This document shows, piece by piece, positions 26,707 through 35,918 of a stretch of 64,000 nt of DNA; the first letter of the stretch is position 1, and the number at the start of each line of letters is the position of its first letter. The position numbers and the translations under genes were made by a program. A model generated the notes under the pieces. That model saw only the letters and a program-made list of their open reading frames with translations, was not told the DNA's origin and searched no databases. Source of the DNA: an uncultured Bacteroides sp. (lineage in GTDB: Bacteria; Bacteroidota; Bacteroidia; Bacteroidales; Bacteroidaceae). The stretch covers positions 62,001 to 126,000 of the forward strand of contig CASFGA010000001.1 in the NCBI GenBank assembly GCA_949294185.1. The letters are read 5' to 3'.

Positions 26707-26736
26707 CAAATATAGCAACATTTTTCTACAAACAAA
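26707..26736 (-). promoter_or_regulatory. Promoter of the thr operon
   Basis: Minus-strand TTTG (26733-26736), an 18-bp spacer, then TATATTTG (26707-26714). This gives a leader RNA of roughly 290 nt before thrA. The stretch 26740-26890 between this promoter and the pilus operon terminator holds nothing that I recognise. Confidence 0.75.
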
Positions 26737-26889
26737 ACTTTTTATGCACTTTTTTGCAAGACCGAATTCTGTCAGACTTCCCCAAGAGCGCCTGAATATG
26801 ACTTTTTCATCCTAATCCGCCCGGCATTTACCCCCGTCCAAACAACATTCTGCCCCTGTCCCACCCGGATTTCCATAAGAAAGAAAACA

Positions 26890-26911
26890 GAAAAGGCGGA
26901 ATCAGACCGCC
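26890..26911 (-). terminator. Terminator of the pilus operon
   Basis: On the minus strand, GGCGG tctgatt CCGCC followed by TTTTCTGTTTTCTTTC, 43 bp after the last lipoprotein gene. The stem is short (5 bp), but the T-rich tail is good. Confidence 0.6.
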
Positions 26912-26953
26912 AATATAGCCCAATCCCGCCAATCTCTATGAAATAAAGCTGCG

Positions 26954-28309
26954 TCAGTTTCCTGCTTCCTCTGCAGACACAATATATTTCTCACCATCGG
27001 GCGTATATACATCTATAAAATTTCCCGAAAGCGAACCGCCTGCGCCCATACCAACAGAATATCCGTTTCCATCCAACAGCCATCCGGAAGGAATCTCCAA
27101 CTTACCGGTCAGACTGCTCCAGTCTGCATGCGTATAAAGGCGGATGACCTTCACGCCCTCTTCCTCTTCATAGAAATAAGGAGGAATATTACTTGCATCA
27201 CCGTTTTGCAGATACCGCAACAAAGCTTCGGCATCGGCCTGACTATAAATACCCGGACGACTATGCGTCACCGTCTCTTCGCCCTCCGTATTCCAACCTT
27301 TGATATAAGAGCCGAAACCACCTACGGCACCGTCGGCCACCTGAAGTATCAGGTGAAGCTCCTGGCCGGCCTTCAGCTCCGTCAGTGCAGTTATACCGGC
27401 CAAAGAAGCCCGATAGGTCTTTTCCACAGGTCTTTCCCCTACTGTAGCTTTCAGCATGAAATAGCCGGGCTGGCTTGCCTCTTGTGATTCTCCATCCTTT
27501 TCAAATGCAAACGGATGAACATACAGCACATCCTTGTCGTCTCCCTTGTCGTTCGGAACTGTCCCGTTATGCCAGACCAACCCGGTATCCCAATCCGATT
27601 TGTCGTCTTCCCACACTTCCCTCGGCTCTTCATCCAGACCAAGCTTCCGTCTTACATCAAACTTGGCCGTCTGATACAAGTTCGGGAAAACAATTTCACA
27701 TGTGGAAATCTCATTGCGGGTTCCGTCTGCCGCTATGTGCGTCAGGGAATCCAATCGGATTCTGGCGACCGGACGATAAAACTTCAGTTCCACATACGGA
27801 CCATTGCCGTAGACAACATCTTCAGTCCTTGCCACAATAAACTGATTCAAGCCGGTATCTTCCTGACGACCGAAAGTTACAGTGCCTTTGGTCTCTTCAC
27901 CCGAAGTCTGACTCATGGCGACTCCTCCTGTCCCTGCTTCTCCGACCGGCTGCGTCCAGGCATAAAAATCATGTTCCGCTTCAGCATCCCGCCATGTCAA
28001 GGGATTCTCCCCACCCTTCGCCTTGAGTCTTCCCTTCACACCGTTGTCATACTCATAGATGCAGGATTCCGATCTACCATTTGCTTCCTGAAGAATATGA
28101 ATATCCCCGAACATGTCATTCGTGCTTCCCAACAAAGAAAAGCCTTCATCTTCCACACCGGCACGCGAGAGCGTCCGCCCCTGCTCCACCATGCCCCGAA
28201 ACGCCAGTCCGTCTTCTGAAAAGCCGAGGCTTTCCTCACGGATGCAAGCAGAAAATACCGTAACGAGCAGCATCCATACCCCTAACCCTATCATTCGTTT
28301 CATAGTCAT
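26954..28309 (-). CDS. Fimbrillin-family lipoprotein, last gene of the pilus operon
   Basis: About 451 residues. Signal peptide with lipobox ...VTVFSAC, then an N-terminal fimbrillin (Mfa-like) domain with polymerisation-type beta strands and a C-terminal module of about 100 residues (about 350-450) beginning PGIYSQADAEALLRYLQNG. That module resembles the C-terminal modules of the preceding three genes. It is probably an exported, outer-membrane-processed accessory or tip subunit of the type V pilus. The start is uncertain between three closely spaced ATG codons (28303, 28309, 28330); I took 28309, just after the upstream stop at 28317. Confidence 0.7.
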   Translation of the reverse strand: MTMKRMIGLGVWMLLVTVFSACIREESLGFSEDGLAFRGMVEQGRTLSRAGVEDEGFSLLGSTNDMFGDIHILQEANGRSESCIYEYDNGVKGRLKAKGGENPLTWRDAEAEHDFYAWTQPVGEAGTGGVAMSQTSGEETKGTVTFGRQEDTGLNQFIVARTEDVVYGNGPYVELKFYRPVARIRLDSLTHIAADGTRNEISTCEIVFPNLYQTAKFDVRRKLGLDEEPREVWEDDKSDWDTGLVWHNGTVPNDKGDDKDVLYVHPFAFEKDGESQEASQPGYFMLKATVGERPVEKTYRASLAGITALTELKAGQELHLILQVADGAVGGFGSYIKGWNTEGEETVTHSRPGIYSQADAEALLRYLQNGDASNIPPYFYEEEEGVKVIRLYTHADWSSLTGKLEIPSGWLLDGNGYSVGMGAGGSLSGNFIDVYTPDGEKYIVSAEEAGN

Positions 28310-28316
28310 CTGTTTT

Positions 28317-30539
28317 TTAAATTCCTTCAAACACTGTTATCTCATCCTCACCGACAAACGGGAACGCATCCGAACCATGACTTTCATTTTCGCCCCGAAG
28401 CTCTTCTTCCGAAGCGTCTGCACGCCCGGCAAAGACACCCACACGATATTGTTCCTCATCCTTAAGTAAAAGTATGTCCTCAAGACCGCACCATGTGGCC
28501 ACACCATCCACTTCAGACTTGTATACCTGTCCGAATGCTCCACCCAAAGCATAATAGGCATTCTCACGCGGAGTGAAAGAAGCCTCTGAAGCATGACCTC
28601 TGACCGTACCAAGCACCCGGCAGTCTGTTATGCCACCGGCATAATATGCATATCCCACCAAGCCTCCGGTATAGGCATGTCCCTGCCCGTAAATGTCCTG
28701 CGAAACGGGGAAAGCCAGTCCGCCCGTCACAGTCCCTGACACGGTGCAGGAGCGGATATAGACATCCGGATCGGCAGCAGGATTGGCGGAACTGACTGAA
28801 CTTCTCACCATGCCCACCAGACCGCCGGTATACATCAATACGCCCTGGCTCTCGATGGAGTTCACCGTGGCAACGAGCGTACAGTCCTCTATCTGCCCGG
28901 TAGACAGGCCCACCAGACCGCCCACATAGCGGTCTCCGATGACAGCTCCGTCGCTGAATATCCGGCAGTCGCACTCTATCCGGATATCCGCCTGCCGCTC
29001 GTCGTCCGTCATCGAGACCCCTGATATCCTGCCCGACGACTGCCCCACAAGTCCTCCCAGATTCACTCGTCCCGGAGCACTTCCACCGTCTTCCGAACAG
29101 GCCGTTATATGAATATTGCCGCCCAACCTGATTCCGCTTATCGTTCCGGCATGGCTTCCCACCAATGCACCCACATCGCAAAGCAGCTCCGGATTGACCG
29201 GAGGAATGACTTCTATGGCAATTCCCTTCAGACGAACATTGCTGATTGCGGCAGAAGGGCTGCTGCTCTCTCCCAAGGCCCCCACCACATATTTCCCAGA
29301 CTCCGGATTCCCCTCATAAGAAAACGACTTTACGCCCAGATTGCTTATCTCTCCGTTGATTTCAGTAAATATCGGCTGAGACACATTGTTGATGAAATGA
29401 TAGTTGCCGTTGAAGCGAGCTGAATTGGGCAGTGTCTGCGAGGTGAAAGAACGGTTCTGAAAATCCAGATTCCTCAACAAGACCGTACCGCCTCCCGCAT
29501 CCTTGTCCAATATCGGAGTACCATCAGGAGTGGTATAGGCCGTTCCGTCGTGAATATGCTGGAGAAGCGCGTTGATTTCCGCCTCATCCAGACTGACCGG
29601 ATTCTTGTCATCCTCATTTTCATTCCACCATTCTTCCTCATCCTCCACATTGACCACGCTTCCCGCTCCTTCCTTTATCTCGACCGTATAGGCATGATTT
29701 GCCTGCAAGCCATTCAAACCCTCAATCTTCAATGCCAGATAAGGACGGTTATAGGGATAGGCAAGCGTGATATCACCGTAGTCTCCCGGCGCCACATAAA
29801 AGGTCATGCCTCCACCATCCTCACTCTTCAGACCTGCCACCCGATGATTGCTTTCTTCCCGCTCCTGCGACGGAAGGAACTCAAAGTCCAGCCCCGTCAC
29901 TTCATCAGACTGTCCGTCCGTATTCCATACCAGCCTGAACGCATCAGCCAGACCGGTATTCTTCAGCCAAAGCTCTTCCTGACTTTCATCAAGTCCCTTG
30001 AAAGTCAGCTTTGCGCAAAGATGCGTAAAGTCCAGATGTACGGCAGCACCATAATCTATCTCCTCCGTCTTTGCATGCAAAGGATCGGGTTCGGTCGTGA
30101 AACGGTCCAGCAACACCTCGCTCGACGGACTCTCCTGACTCAGGAAACCGTTCAGACCGGGAGCATAATATGCCTCGAACACCGCACTCCCGGCATTCCA
30201 CGGCCAGGACATGGCCGAGCCTTCCCCGCCTCCCGATGCGGTAGACACCCATTCGCCACCTTTATATTGCAGACACTCATACATGCGTTCGACCGATCCG
30301 TCATTCAATGTAAAGACAGCAAACACATGGATGGCCTCGCCTTCTTCAAACTTCGTCTTGTCCACCCTTGATCCTTTCTCTGTCTCGTCGTCTTCCATAG
30401 CAGACACTTCCGTCAGAAACCTTACGGGCAGCGCATCCCCTTCCCGTCCGTAGCCTTTTCCGTTCTCGAATGTCTCGTCCGCACAGCCACAAAGCAAAGC
30501 GAGCAAGGAGGCAAACATGAATCCTATATATTTCTTCAT
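28317..30539 (-). CDS. Fimbrillin-family lipoprotein with GLUG repeats
   Basis: 740 residues, the largest of the pilus accessory set. Lipoprotein signal MKKYIGFMFASLLALLCGC. The N-terminal ~300 residues are fimbrillin-like (PVRFLTEVSAM..., AYYAPGLNGF). Then comes the shared module (about 310-400), followed by a long stretch of GLUG-type repeats at about 450-620, with lines such as GALVGSHAGTISGI, GGLVGQSSGRISGV and GGLVGLSTGQIEDC. GLUG repeats occur in surface adhesins and form beta-solenoids, so this is a good candidate for the tip adhesin. It lies 12 bp after the preceding lipoprotein gene. Confidence 0.8.
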   Translation of the reverse strand: MKKYIGFMFASLLALLCGCADETFENGKGYGREGDALPVRFLTEVSAMEDDETEKGSRVDKTKFEEGEAIHVFAVFTLNDGSVERMYECLQYKGGEWVSTASGGGEGSAMSWPWNAGSAVFEAYYAPGLNGFLSQESPSSEVLLDRFTTEPDPLHAKTEEIDYGAAVHLDFTHLCAKLTFKGLDESQEELWLKNTGLADAFRLVWNTDGQSDEVTGLDFEFLPSQEREESNHRVAGLKSEDGGGMTFYVAPGDYGDITLAYPYNRPYLALKIEGLNGLQANHAYTVEIKEGAGSVVNVEDEEEWWNENEDDKNPVSLDEAEINALLQHIHDGTAYTTPDGTPILDKDAGGGTVLLRNLDFQNRSFTSQTLPNSARFNGNYHFINNVSQPIFTEINGEISNLGVKSFSYEGNPESGKYVVGALGESSSPSAAISNVRLKGIAIEVIPPVNPELLCDVGALVGSHAGTISGIRLGGNIHITACSEDGGSAPGRVNLGGLVGQSSGRISGVSMTDDERQADIRIECDCRIFSDGAVIGDRYVGGLVGLSTGQIEDCTLVATVNSIESQGVLMYTGGLVGMVRSSVSSANPAADPDVYIRSCTVSGTVTGGLAFPVSQDIYGQGHAYTGGLVGYAYYAGGITDCRVLGTVRGHASEASFTPRENAYYALGGAFGQVYKSEVDGVATWCGLEDILLLKDEEQYRVGVFAGRADASEEELRGENESHGSDAFPFVGEDEITVFEGI

Positions 30540-30550
30540 AACGCTATCTT

Positions 30551-32149
30551 TTAATTAACCGATTGAAATATTATTCCGGAACACCTGTTTCCACTGCATG
30601 TCACACCGGCCTCACGGGAGCCTGTCACCCGGTCGTCTGACGAAGAAGAGCCGAACAGAAGGCCGTTTGCCAGATTGCCGGAAATCCCGCCGCCCGTAGC
30701 TTCACCAACAAGTGCTCCTACCCGACCTTCAGTCTCAATATATATATCCGTCACACTACAGTCCGTTATCTCACCACCCGTCATGCGGTTGGCAAGCGCC
30801 CCTACCGCACCGGTTTCCGACGATTCTATCCGGATGCCTTCCACATTCAGCCCCGTAAGCATACCGCCCTCCTCCACCGTTCCTACCAGTCCGCCAGACA
30901 AAACAAGATTGGACAGATTGGTCAACGTATGGTTTCTGCCGTCGAACGTATCTTTCAGAGTTGCAATCAGTGAAGAAAGCTTCGTTCCGCCCGTTCCAGT
31001 GAACAATTGCGAGCAGTCGATGTCCCGGTTCAAACGGAAAATCCACTTTGTTTCATCCGCCTCATCCCGTGTTCCATACCGTGCCAAAGCGTCAAGAACT
31101 TTTGCGGATGTATCCCCACCCGTATATTCATTATATGTATCCATCCACTCTTCAAATTCATCTGCGCTGTCGATACCTGCATCTTCCCGCAGCACAAGAG
31201 ATGTTTCATCCGTCCACGGAGAGAAGGTCAGCGGCCAGAGAGTGGACGAAACCCCTTCCATCCTTACTTCGACCGGATAACGCCAAGCCCGCACCAACTT
31301 CGGCAGCTTGCCGGCATCCGGACGGATATACTGGACCTTACCGGCATTGTCCGTCATCCGGATGTAATCCACCTCCGCACCGCTCGGAAGGATGGCATAA
31401 TAGCATACGGGGATTTCTTCCTGTCCCATCAGTGTAACATTTTCCGCCTTTTCTGCCGTAAAGGAAATGGGAATCGAGCCGTTGTCCGAAGGTTCCATCA
31501 CAAGGTCGATGGAAGACTCCGACTTATCCACACGCGCCTGCATCCGTTGCTTCAGTACAATCTGAATGCTCTCTTGTGTCTGTGCTGCCTGCTCAAAACC
31601 TTCGCCGGGTATGACAAAGAGCATGGAAAAAGCGTGTTCAAAAGCCAGACTGACCGTCGAACTGTTCAGACCAGAGCGTCCGGCCACCAGAATATCCCTG
31701 ACCCTGCCGCTCTCGTCATACATGCCAAGCACATTGTCCGCTGACTCCGAATTCTGTGTATCATACTCAAAATAACCGAACACATAGCCCAGATTGCCCG
31801 GATGCTCGATATTGCCCAATGCTTCACTGCTGAAAGAGCCGTTGCTGTAAGTCAGGCAAAGATTATTGTAGCCTTTTGTTGCGTCTCCCTCCGCGTCGGC
31901 AAGGGTATAAAGTCCTATCCGGTCTGTTCCCTCTTCAAACCTTCCGCCGCTTGCATTAGACAGAAAAGAGCCGAAGTCATCCTTTTCCACCCTGGAACCC
32001 GCTGTATTCGCGCCGACTATCTCGGCGATTATCCGGAAAGGTTCGCCCTTTACGCCGTCCGCACCGGAAACCGGCTCATTTTTGCAGGCGTAAAACAGAC
32101 CGCTTGCCGCCGCCAAAAGAAAAGTTCCACATTTCCATATCTTTTTCAT
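30551..32149 (-). CDS. Fimbrillin-family lipoprotein with GLUG-like C-terminus
   Basis: 532 residues. Signal peptide MKKIWKCGTFLLAAASGLFYAC with lipobox cysteine at about 22. The N-terminal half is fimbrillin-like (FEHAFSMLFVIPGEGF region). A shared module at about 320-400 starts DSADEFEEWMDTYNEYTGG, and GLUG-like repeats follow (GGLVGTVEEGGMLTG, GALANRMTGGEITDC, GALVGEATGGGISG). I chose the ATG at 32147-32149 for the signal peptide; it overlaps the upstream stop by 4 bp. It is probably an exported pilus accessory or tip protein. Confidence 0.78.
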   Translation of the reverse strand: MKKIWKCGTFLLAAASGLFYACKNEPVSGADGVKGEPFRIIAEIVGANTAGSRVEKDDFGSFLSNASGGRFEEGTDRIGLYTLADAEGDATKGYNNLCLTYSNGSFSSEALGNIEHPGNLGYVFGYFEYDTQNSESADNVLGMYDESGRVRDILVAGRSGLNSSTVSLAFEHAFSMLFVIPGEGFEQAAQTQESIQIVLKQRMQARVDKSESSIDLVMEPSDNGSIPISFTAEKAENVTLMGQEEIPVCYYAILPSGAEVDYIRMTDNAGKVQYIRPDAGKLPKLVRAWRYPVEVRMEGVSSTLWPLTFSPWTDETSLVLREDAGIDSADEFEEWMDTYNEYTGGDTSAKVLDALARYGTRDEADETKWIFRLNRDIDCSQLFTGTGGTKLSSLIATLKDTFDGRNHTLTNLSNLVLSGGLVGTVEEGGMLTGLNVEGIRIESSETGAVGALANRMTGGEITDCSVTDIYIETEGRVGALVGEATGGGISGNLANGLLFGSSSSDDRVTGSREAGVTCSGNRCSGIIFQSVN

Positions 32150-33678
32150 GACCGTATCCCTCCTTTCTCTGTTCCGGTATCCTCCTTTATCAATCCCTTG
32201 CAATCGCTTTTCCCATATATCGTATAGGTGTTGAAGTCCATTGAAAAGTTATTATCGCCAAACTTCAAATTTTCAGGAATCTCAGTATCCGCACTGCCGA
32301 CATCGTTCTTCAGACTGAAAGTCCATTGGGCTGATGCTTCTTCATAAGTGCCATACTTTTTCAGAATCTTCGCCTTTTCATCGTCCGGCTTATCCGAATT
32401 ATAGGTTTCGACCAACTCGCTGTAATCTTCCTCATCGTAAACGCCGGGAGTTCTCAGATAATCCTTGTCCGTCACTCCGTAAACCGAATGTGCGTTAAAG
32501 CTTATGTCAAAATCATCATCACCGAACCTCAGGTTTTCCGGGAGCGACTGGCCTTTTCCTATATCGGCAAAAATCCGGAAAGTCCACTTCTCTCCATCCT
32601 TGTCCCCATATTTCGACAGGATTGTCTCATCCTTATTGTCATTATACGCCGTTACCAGTTCCTCATAATCCTCTTCATCATACACTCCGGTCTGACTTGC
32701 CACAATGGATATGCTGCCAACATCCTCCCAGTCCTCCACCATCACAGGCATGAAGATAATTCTCGTTCCGGCAACATCCTTTGACAAAGTGGCTTTTATC
32801 TTCAGGCAACGCCCGGCTTCAAAGGCCAGTTCCGCAGGATCCCCTTTCTCTCCGGAACTTCCATACACCATATAAGTTCCCAACTGTCCGCTGTAAGTCT
32901 CGCCGTTCACCGTAATCTCCAGCGTAGGACGCGTGTTCACGAATGTCTGCGGAGGGACAATCCACGCAGGAGTGGCAGCTTCTCCCCCCTCAGACAAAGG
33001 CTGGTCATCGAGAAGTGTAATGCTTCCGGCCGGGACACCGGCATCCGCCGCCACCGCCCCCGTCTCCCGATTGAAACTTGCCGCACCGGTCTTTATATCC
33101 AGAAGCTTCACGGTGACATTTCCGTCCAGTGATATATCGGACGTTTCCGAAGTTACAATCACAGAGACCTTGGCCATGCGGTGACTTAACCGGAACTTCA
33201 GATTTTCGGTCTTGGATTCCGACGAAGAGACCGTAAGCTTCCCCCACAGGATATCGTTCCGGGCACCCTCTTCCGCCTGCGCATCGTAGGTTTCACCCAA
33301 AGCTACAGTCTTTGCATCCTCCATATTATCTATATTGTCCAACGTAAACACATAGCTGCCGCCGGTGGACACCACATCTCCCCAGTCAAGCATCCGGTAA
33401 ACATCCGCAGTCCGGGTAGCCACAAGCGGAAAACCCGTCTTTCCCTCAAAAGGAACTTTGGCAAGCGCATCCTTTCCTGCAACCGAATCATACGCCAAAA
33501 CGAATGTCCCGCCGGTCACTTCCCCGCCGGCCCTGCTTTCCATCCGGTCTACCGCAGCCGAAACGGAAATCCGGCCACCTTCTTCTTCCGGCCATCCGCC
33601 TTCACGCTCTGAGCAGGCACTGAACAGCCATCCGCCCGCCACGACTCCAAACATCATAATCCCTATCCTTGCTTTCAT
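32146..33678 (-). CDS. Fimbrillin-family lipoprotein with a tandemly duplicated C-terminal module
   Basis: 510 residues. Lipoprotein signal ending WLFSAC, then a Mfa-like fimbrillin domain (SHRMAKVSVIVTSETSD is the typical conserved region). The C-terminus holds two direct copies of an ~80-residue module (about 325-405 and 407-490), each starting GVYDEEDY.ELV..YN and containing ENL.FGD..F...FN....YG. The ATG at 33676-33678 gives the signal peptide and follows an AGGAGG-like site. The same module occurs singly in the next three genes, so the duplication is local. Confidence 0.78.
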   Translation of the reverse strand: MKARIGIMMFGVVAGGWLFSACSEREGGWPEEEGGRISVSAAVDRMESRAGGEVTGGTFVLAYDSVAGKDALAKVPFEGKTGFPLVATRTADVYRMLDWGDVVSTGGSYVFTLDNIDNMEDAKTVALGETYDAQAEEGARNDILWGKLTVSSSESKTENLKFRLSHRMAKVSVIVTSETSDISLDGNVTVKLLDIKTGAASFNRETGAVAADAGVPAGSITLLDDQPLSEGGEAATPAWIVPPQTFVNTRPTLEITVNGETYSGQLGTYMVYGSSGEKGDPAELAFEAGRCLKIKATLSKDVAGTRIIFMPVMVEDWEDVGSISIVASQTGVYDEEDYEELVTAYNDNKDETILSKYGDKDGEKWTFRIFADIGKGQSLPENLRFGDDDFDISFNAHSVYGVTDKDYLRTPGVYDEEDYSELVETYNSDKPDDEKAKILKKYGTYEEASAQWTFSLKNDVGSADTEIPENLKFGDNNFSMDFNTYTIYGKSDCKGLIKEDTGTEKGGIRS

Positions 33679-33691
33679 AATTACCTCCTCA

Positions 33692-34840
33692 TTAATTCGT
33701 ATCGCCACTGTCCTCCTGTTTCGGAGTCAGAGTAACCTCGGTATATGCATCCTGCCACGGCACGATTTCCGCATTCAGCAGCACAGGAACGGAATCTTCC
33801 GAATCTATTTTCAGCTGCAATATGGTCATGTGCGCCTGCTGCATCTCAATGGAAGAACTTGGCTTGAATACATAATGCTTCAGCTCTTCATGCTGCACCC
33901 ACTGTCCGCCGGCATCCTGCTCAACTCCAGTTATCGTCTTGATGTCCAGACTGACCAGATTTTCCGTTCCACGGATTTCCTGCACAGGCACGATAGCCGC
34001 ATATTCATAAGTCCGTGTGTCGTCTCCATTGTCCACTTCGCTCAATTTGTACATGGATATGTCTTCGCGCTTATCGCCCGATGCGCTCACTGTGCGCAGG
34101 CCGTTGTTTTCGATGGCATTGGCATAGTTCACCGTATACCCCGTCAGCATGCCGTTCAGCTTCACATTGCCTACAGCATCCCCCTTGAAACCGTAGTCGT
34201 CCTCAGGGTCAGCCACGGGAAGTGTGACCTGAACCCTCACCATGGCAAAGACATGCCAGAATCTCAACTTGACCAACGAATAGATATCGCTCAAGGGCAT
34301 GGCATGATGGGCAAGCAACAAATCGGCCGACCAAAACTTAAATTCAGTGGTCTGGTCGGTATAGACTTCCGTAAAAGGCTTGAATATCATGGAATAGCAC
34401 ACCGCCTCGAAAACGTATGCTCCGGATGTGGGAATCATGTCCTCCCACTTGAATCCTCTGTCATAATCTACTTCCGCTTCCGTATCGGGTTTCCACGGAA
34501 AGAAGTTCGGTTCATCCACATCATCCCATTCCGGACTTCCGACTATTTCATCATCCTTGAACACATATTCATAATAGCTGTTTTCAAAGTCCGGCACCGA
34601 ATAGTTGACCGTATTCACCACCCGAATGCGCGCCCAGTCCAGTACAAAATGATTGTGCCACGGGTCATCGTCTTCCTCCGCTCCGGTTTCCCCGTCTGTC
34701 CGGCTTCCTGCAACAGAACCGGAAAAGAGTACGGGAGTCCCCTCCTGCCTGTCCGGCGAGCCGCTCCCCATGTCTTCCGACGAACATGCACTGCACATTC
34801 CCAAGACAAACAAAGTGAACGCATAAATATCTTTCCTCAT
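33692..34840 (-). CDS. Fimbrillin-family lipoprotein
   Basis: 382 residues. Signal peptide MRKDIYAFTLFVLGMCSAC with lipobox at about 19, preceded by a strong AGGAGG ribosome binding site, which decides the start over the longer frame. The mature part begins with an acidic linker and a fimbrillin-like N-terminal domain. A conserved FWHVFAMVRVQVTLP strand lies mid-protein, and the C-terminal strand LLNAEIVPWQDA is typical of Mfa/Fim subunits. It lacks the C-terminal module of the four downstream paralogues. Likely a minor pilus subunit. Confidence 0.78.
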   Translation of the reverse strand: MRKDIYAFTLFVLGMCSACSSEDMGSGSPDRQEGTPVLFSGSVAGSRTDGETGAEEDDDPWHNHFVLDWARIRVVNTVNYSVPDFENSYYEYVFKDDEIVGSPEWDDVDEPNFFPWKPDTEAEVDYDRGFKWEDMIPTSGAYVFEAVCYSMIFKPFTEVYTDQTTEFKFWSADLLLAHHAMPLSDIYSLVKLRFWHVFAMVRVQVTLPVADPEDDYGFKGDAVGNVKLNGMLTGYTVNYANAIENNGLRTVSASGDKREDISMYKLSEVDNGDDTRTYEYAAIVPVQEIRGTENLVSLDIKTITGVEQDAGGQWVQHEELKHYVFKPSSSIEMQQAHMTILQLKIDSEDSVPVLLNAEIVPWQDAYTEVTLTPKQEDSGDTN

Positions 34841-34856
34841 ACAGACTTCCTCCTTT

Positions 34857-35918
34857 CTAATCATTTTTTTCTACAATGGTTCCCGTAACGGGTGTCAGCT
34901 CCACCCACGGATTAATCATGGCATATACTCCGTGGATAATCTCTATATCCTCCAAGCTATTCACAATGACATCCACCTTCACATGGGTGGAACGGAACAG
35001 AGATGCAAGGGGAACTCCTCCTGCCGTCAGCTCGAAAGGACGCAAAGGCTCGTCTTCTCCCGTCGCCCCCACACCCAAAGCGAAAGACACTGAATATGCC
35101 TGTTCATCTGTCGCTTCATTGACATTCTTACTTTCGGGTACATAAACAGCAGGCAGACTGTATCCTGCACCGACGGCAATTACCTGCTTTTCCGGCAGAA
35201 CGCAGGAATAGCGGGCATGACTGGCCTTATCCGGTATGTCATACTTCGTAATGACATTATCCGAATTACCCAATTGGGAAATCCAGTCTGTTCCCGCATT
35301 TTTCGGAAGCAGGTACGAATAGTCGGCCGTCTGGTCGATATGGACAGCAGAAAGGCGAACCGGCTTGTCCATCCTGTTTTCAAAAGAAAAAGTGAACTTA
35401 GCAGCCGCATATACCACATAGGCATCGAACGACTTGTTTTCGCTGTCCATCTGATAAGTGTAGACAGAACTCATCGGAAGATACGGAGCATCTGTCACAT
35501 CCTCCTCCGACAAAACATAGCTGTCAATCCGGTCACGCAGATTTTCTTCTACGGTCAGATTCAGTCCGTCAAGCTTCTCGGCATTGGCAAGAAGATACAC
35601 CGTCTTCACCTCATTCGGCACCACTTCGAAAGTGCGGTTGCTTACCTGACTTACGCCACCCGAAGAATAGAGGAAATGCATATTGTGCTCCACACTTCCA
35701 TCGGGACGGAAGATGATGACACGCAGGTCGTGCATCAGTTCCTTTTCCGGCAAGGCATCCGCCCGCGAGCCGGAATCTCCGTTTCGGGCGAAGATATTCA
35801 GCGTAAGCATAACCTTGTCTGCCGCCGGATTCGGTTCGTCACCCTCATTGCGGCATCCCGCAGCAAGAGCGAGAAGCACCGCACACGCAAAAACCAGATA
35901 TATTCTCTTCATCTTCAT
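34857..35918 (-). CDS. Minor fimbrial subunit, FimA/Mfa-like lipoprotein
   Basis: 353 residues. Lipoprotein signal ...AVLLALAAGC (cysteine at about 22). The N-terminal domain has the FimA-family pattern: MLTLNIFARNGDSGSRAD, a short linker containing a likely protease-processing arginine, then LRVIIFRPDGSV. The C-terminal domain ends GVYAMINPWVELTPVTGT, the ...PW strand of these subunits. Its ATG overlaps the last base of the preceding anchor gene's stop. It could be a stalk or accessory subunit. Confidence 0.78.
   Translation of the reverse strand: MKMKRIYLVFACAVLLALAAGCRNEGDEPNPAADKVMLTLNIFARNGDSGSRADALPEKELMHDLRVIIFRPDGSVEHNMHFLYSSGGVSQVSNRTFEVVPNEVKTVYLLANAEKLDGLNLTVEENLRDRIDSYVLSEEDVTDAPYLPMSSVYTYQMDSENKSFDAYVVYAAAKFTFSFENRMDKPVRLSAVHIDQTADYSYLLPKNAGTDWISQLGNSDNVITKYDIPDKASHARYSCVLPEKQVIAVGAGYSLPAVYVPESKNVNEATDEQAYSVSFALGVGATGEDEPLRPFELTAGGVPLASLFRSTHVKVDVIVNSLEDIEIIHGVYAMINPWVELTPVTGTIVEKND

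Noticed and set aside
33458..34888. 476-residue open frame on the plus strand inside the pilus operon
   Set aside because: Antisense to two lipoprotein genes with clear signal peptides and ribosome binding sites; composition is that of a shadow frame.
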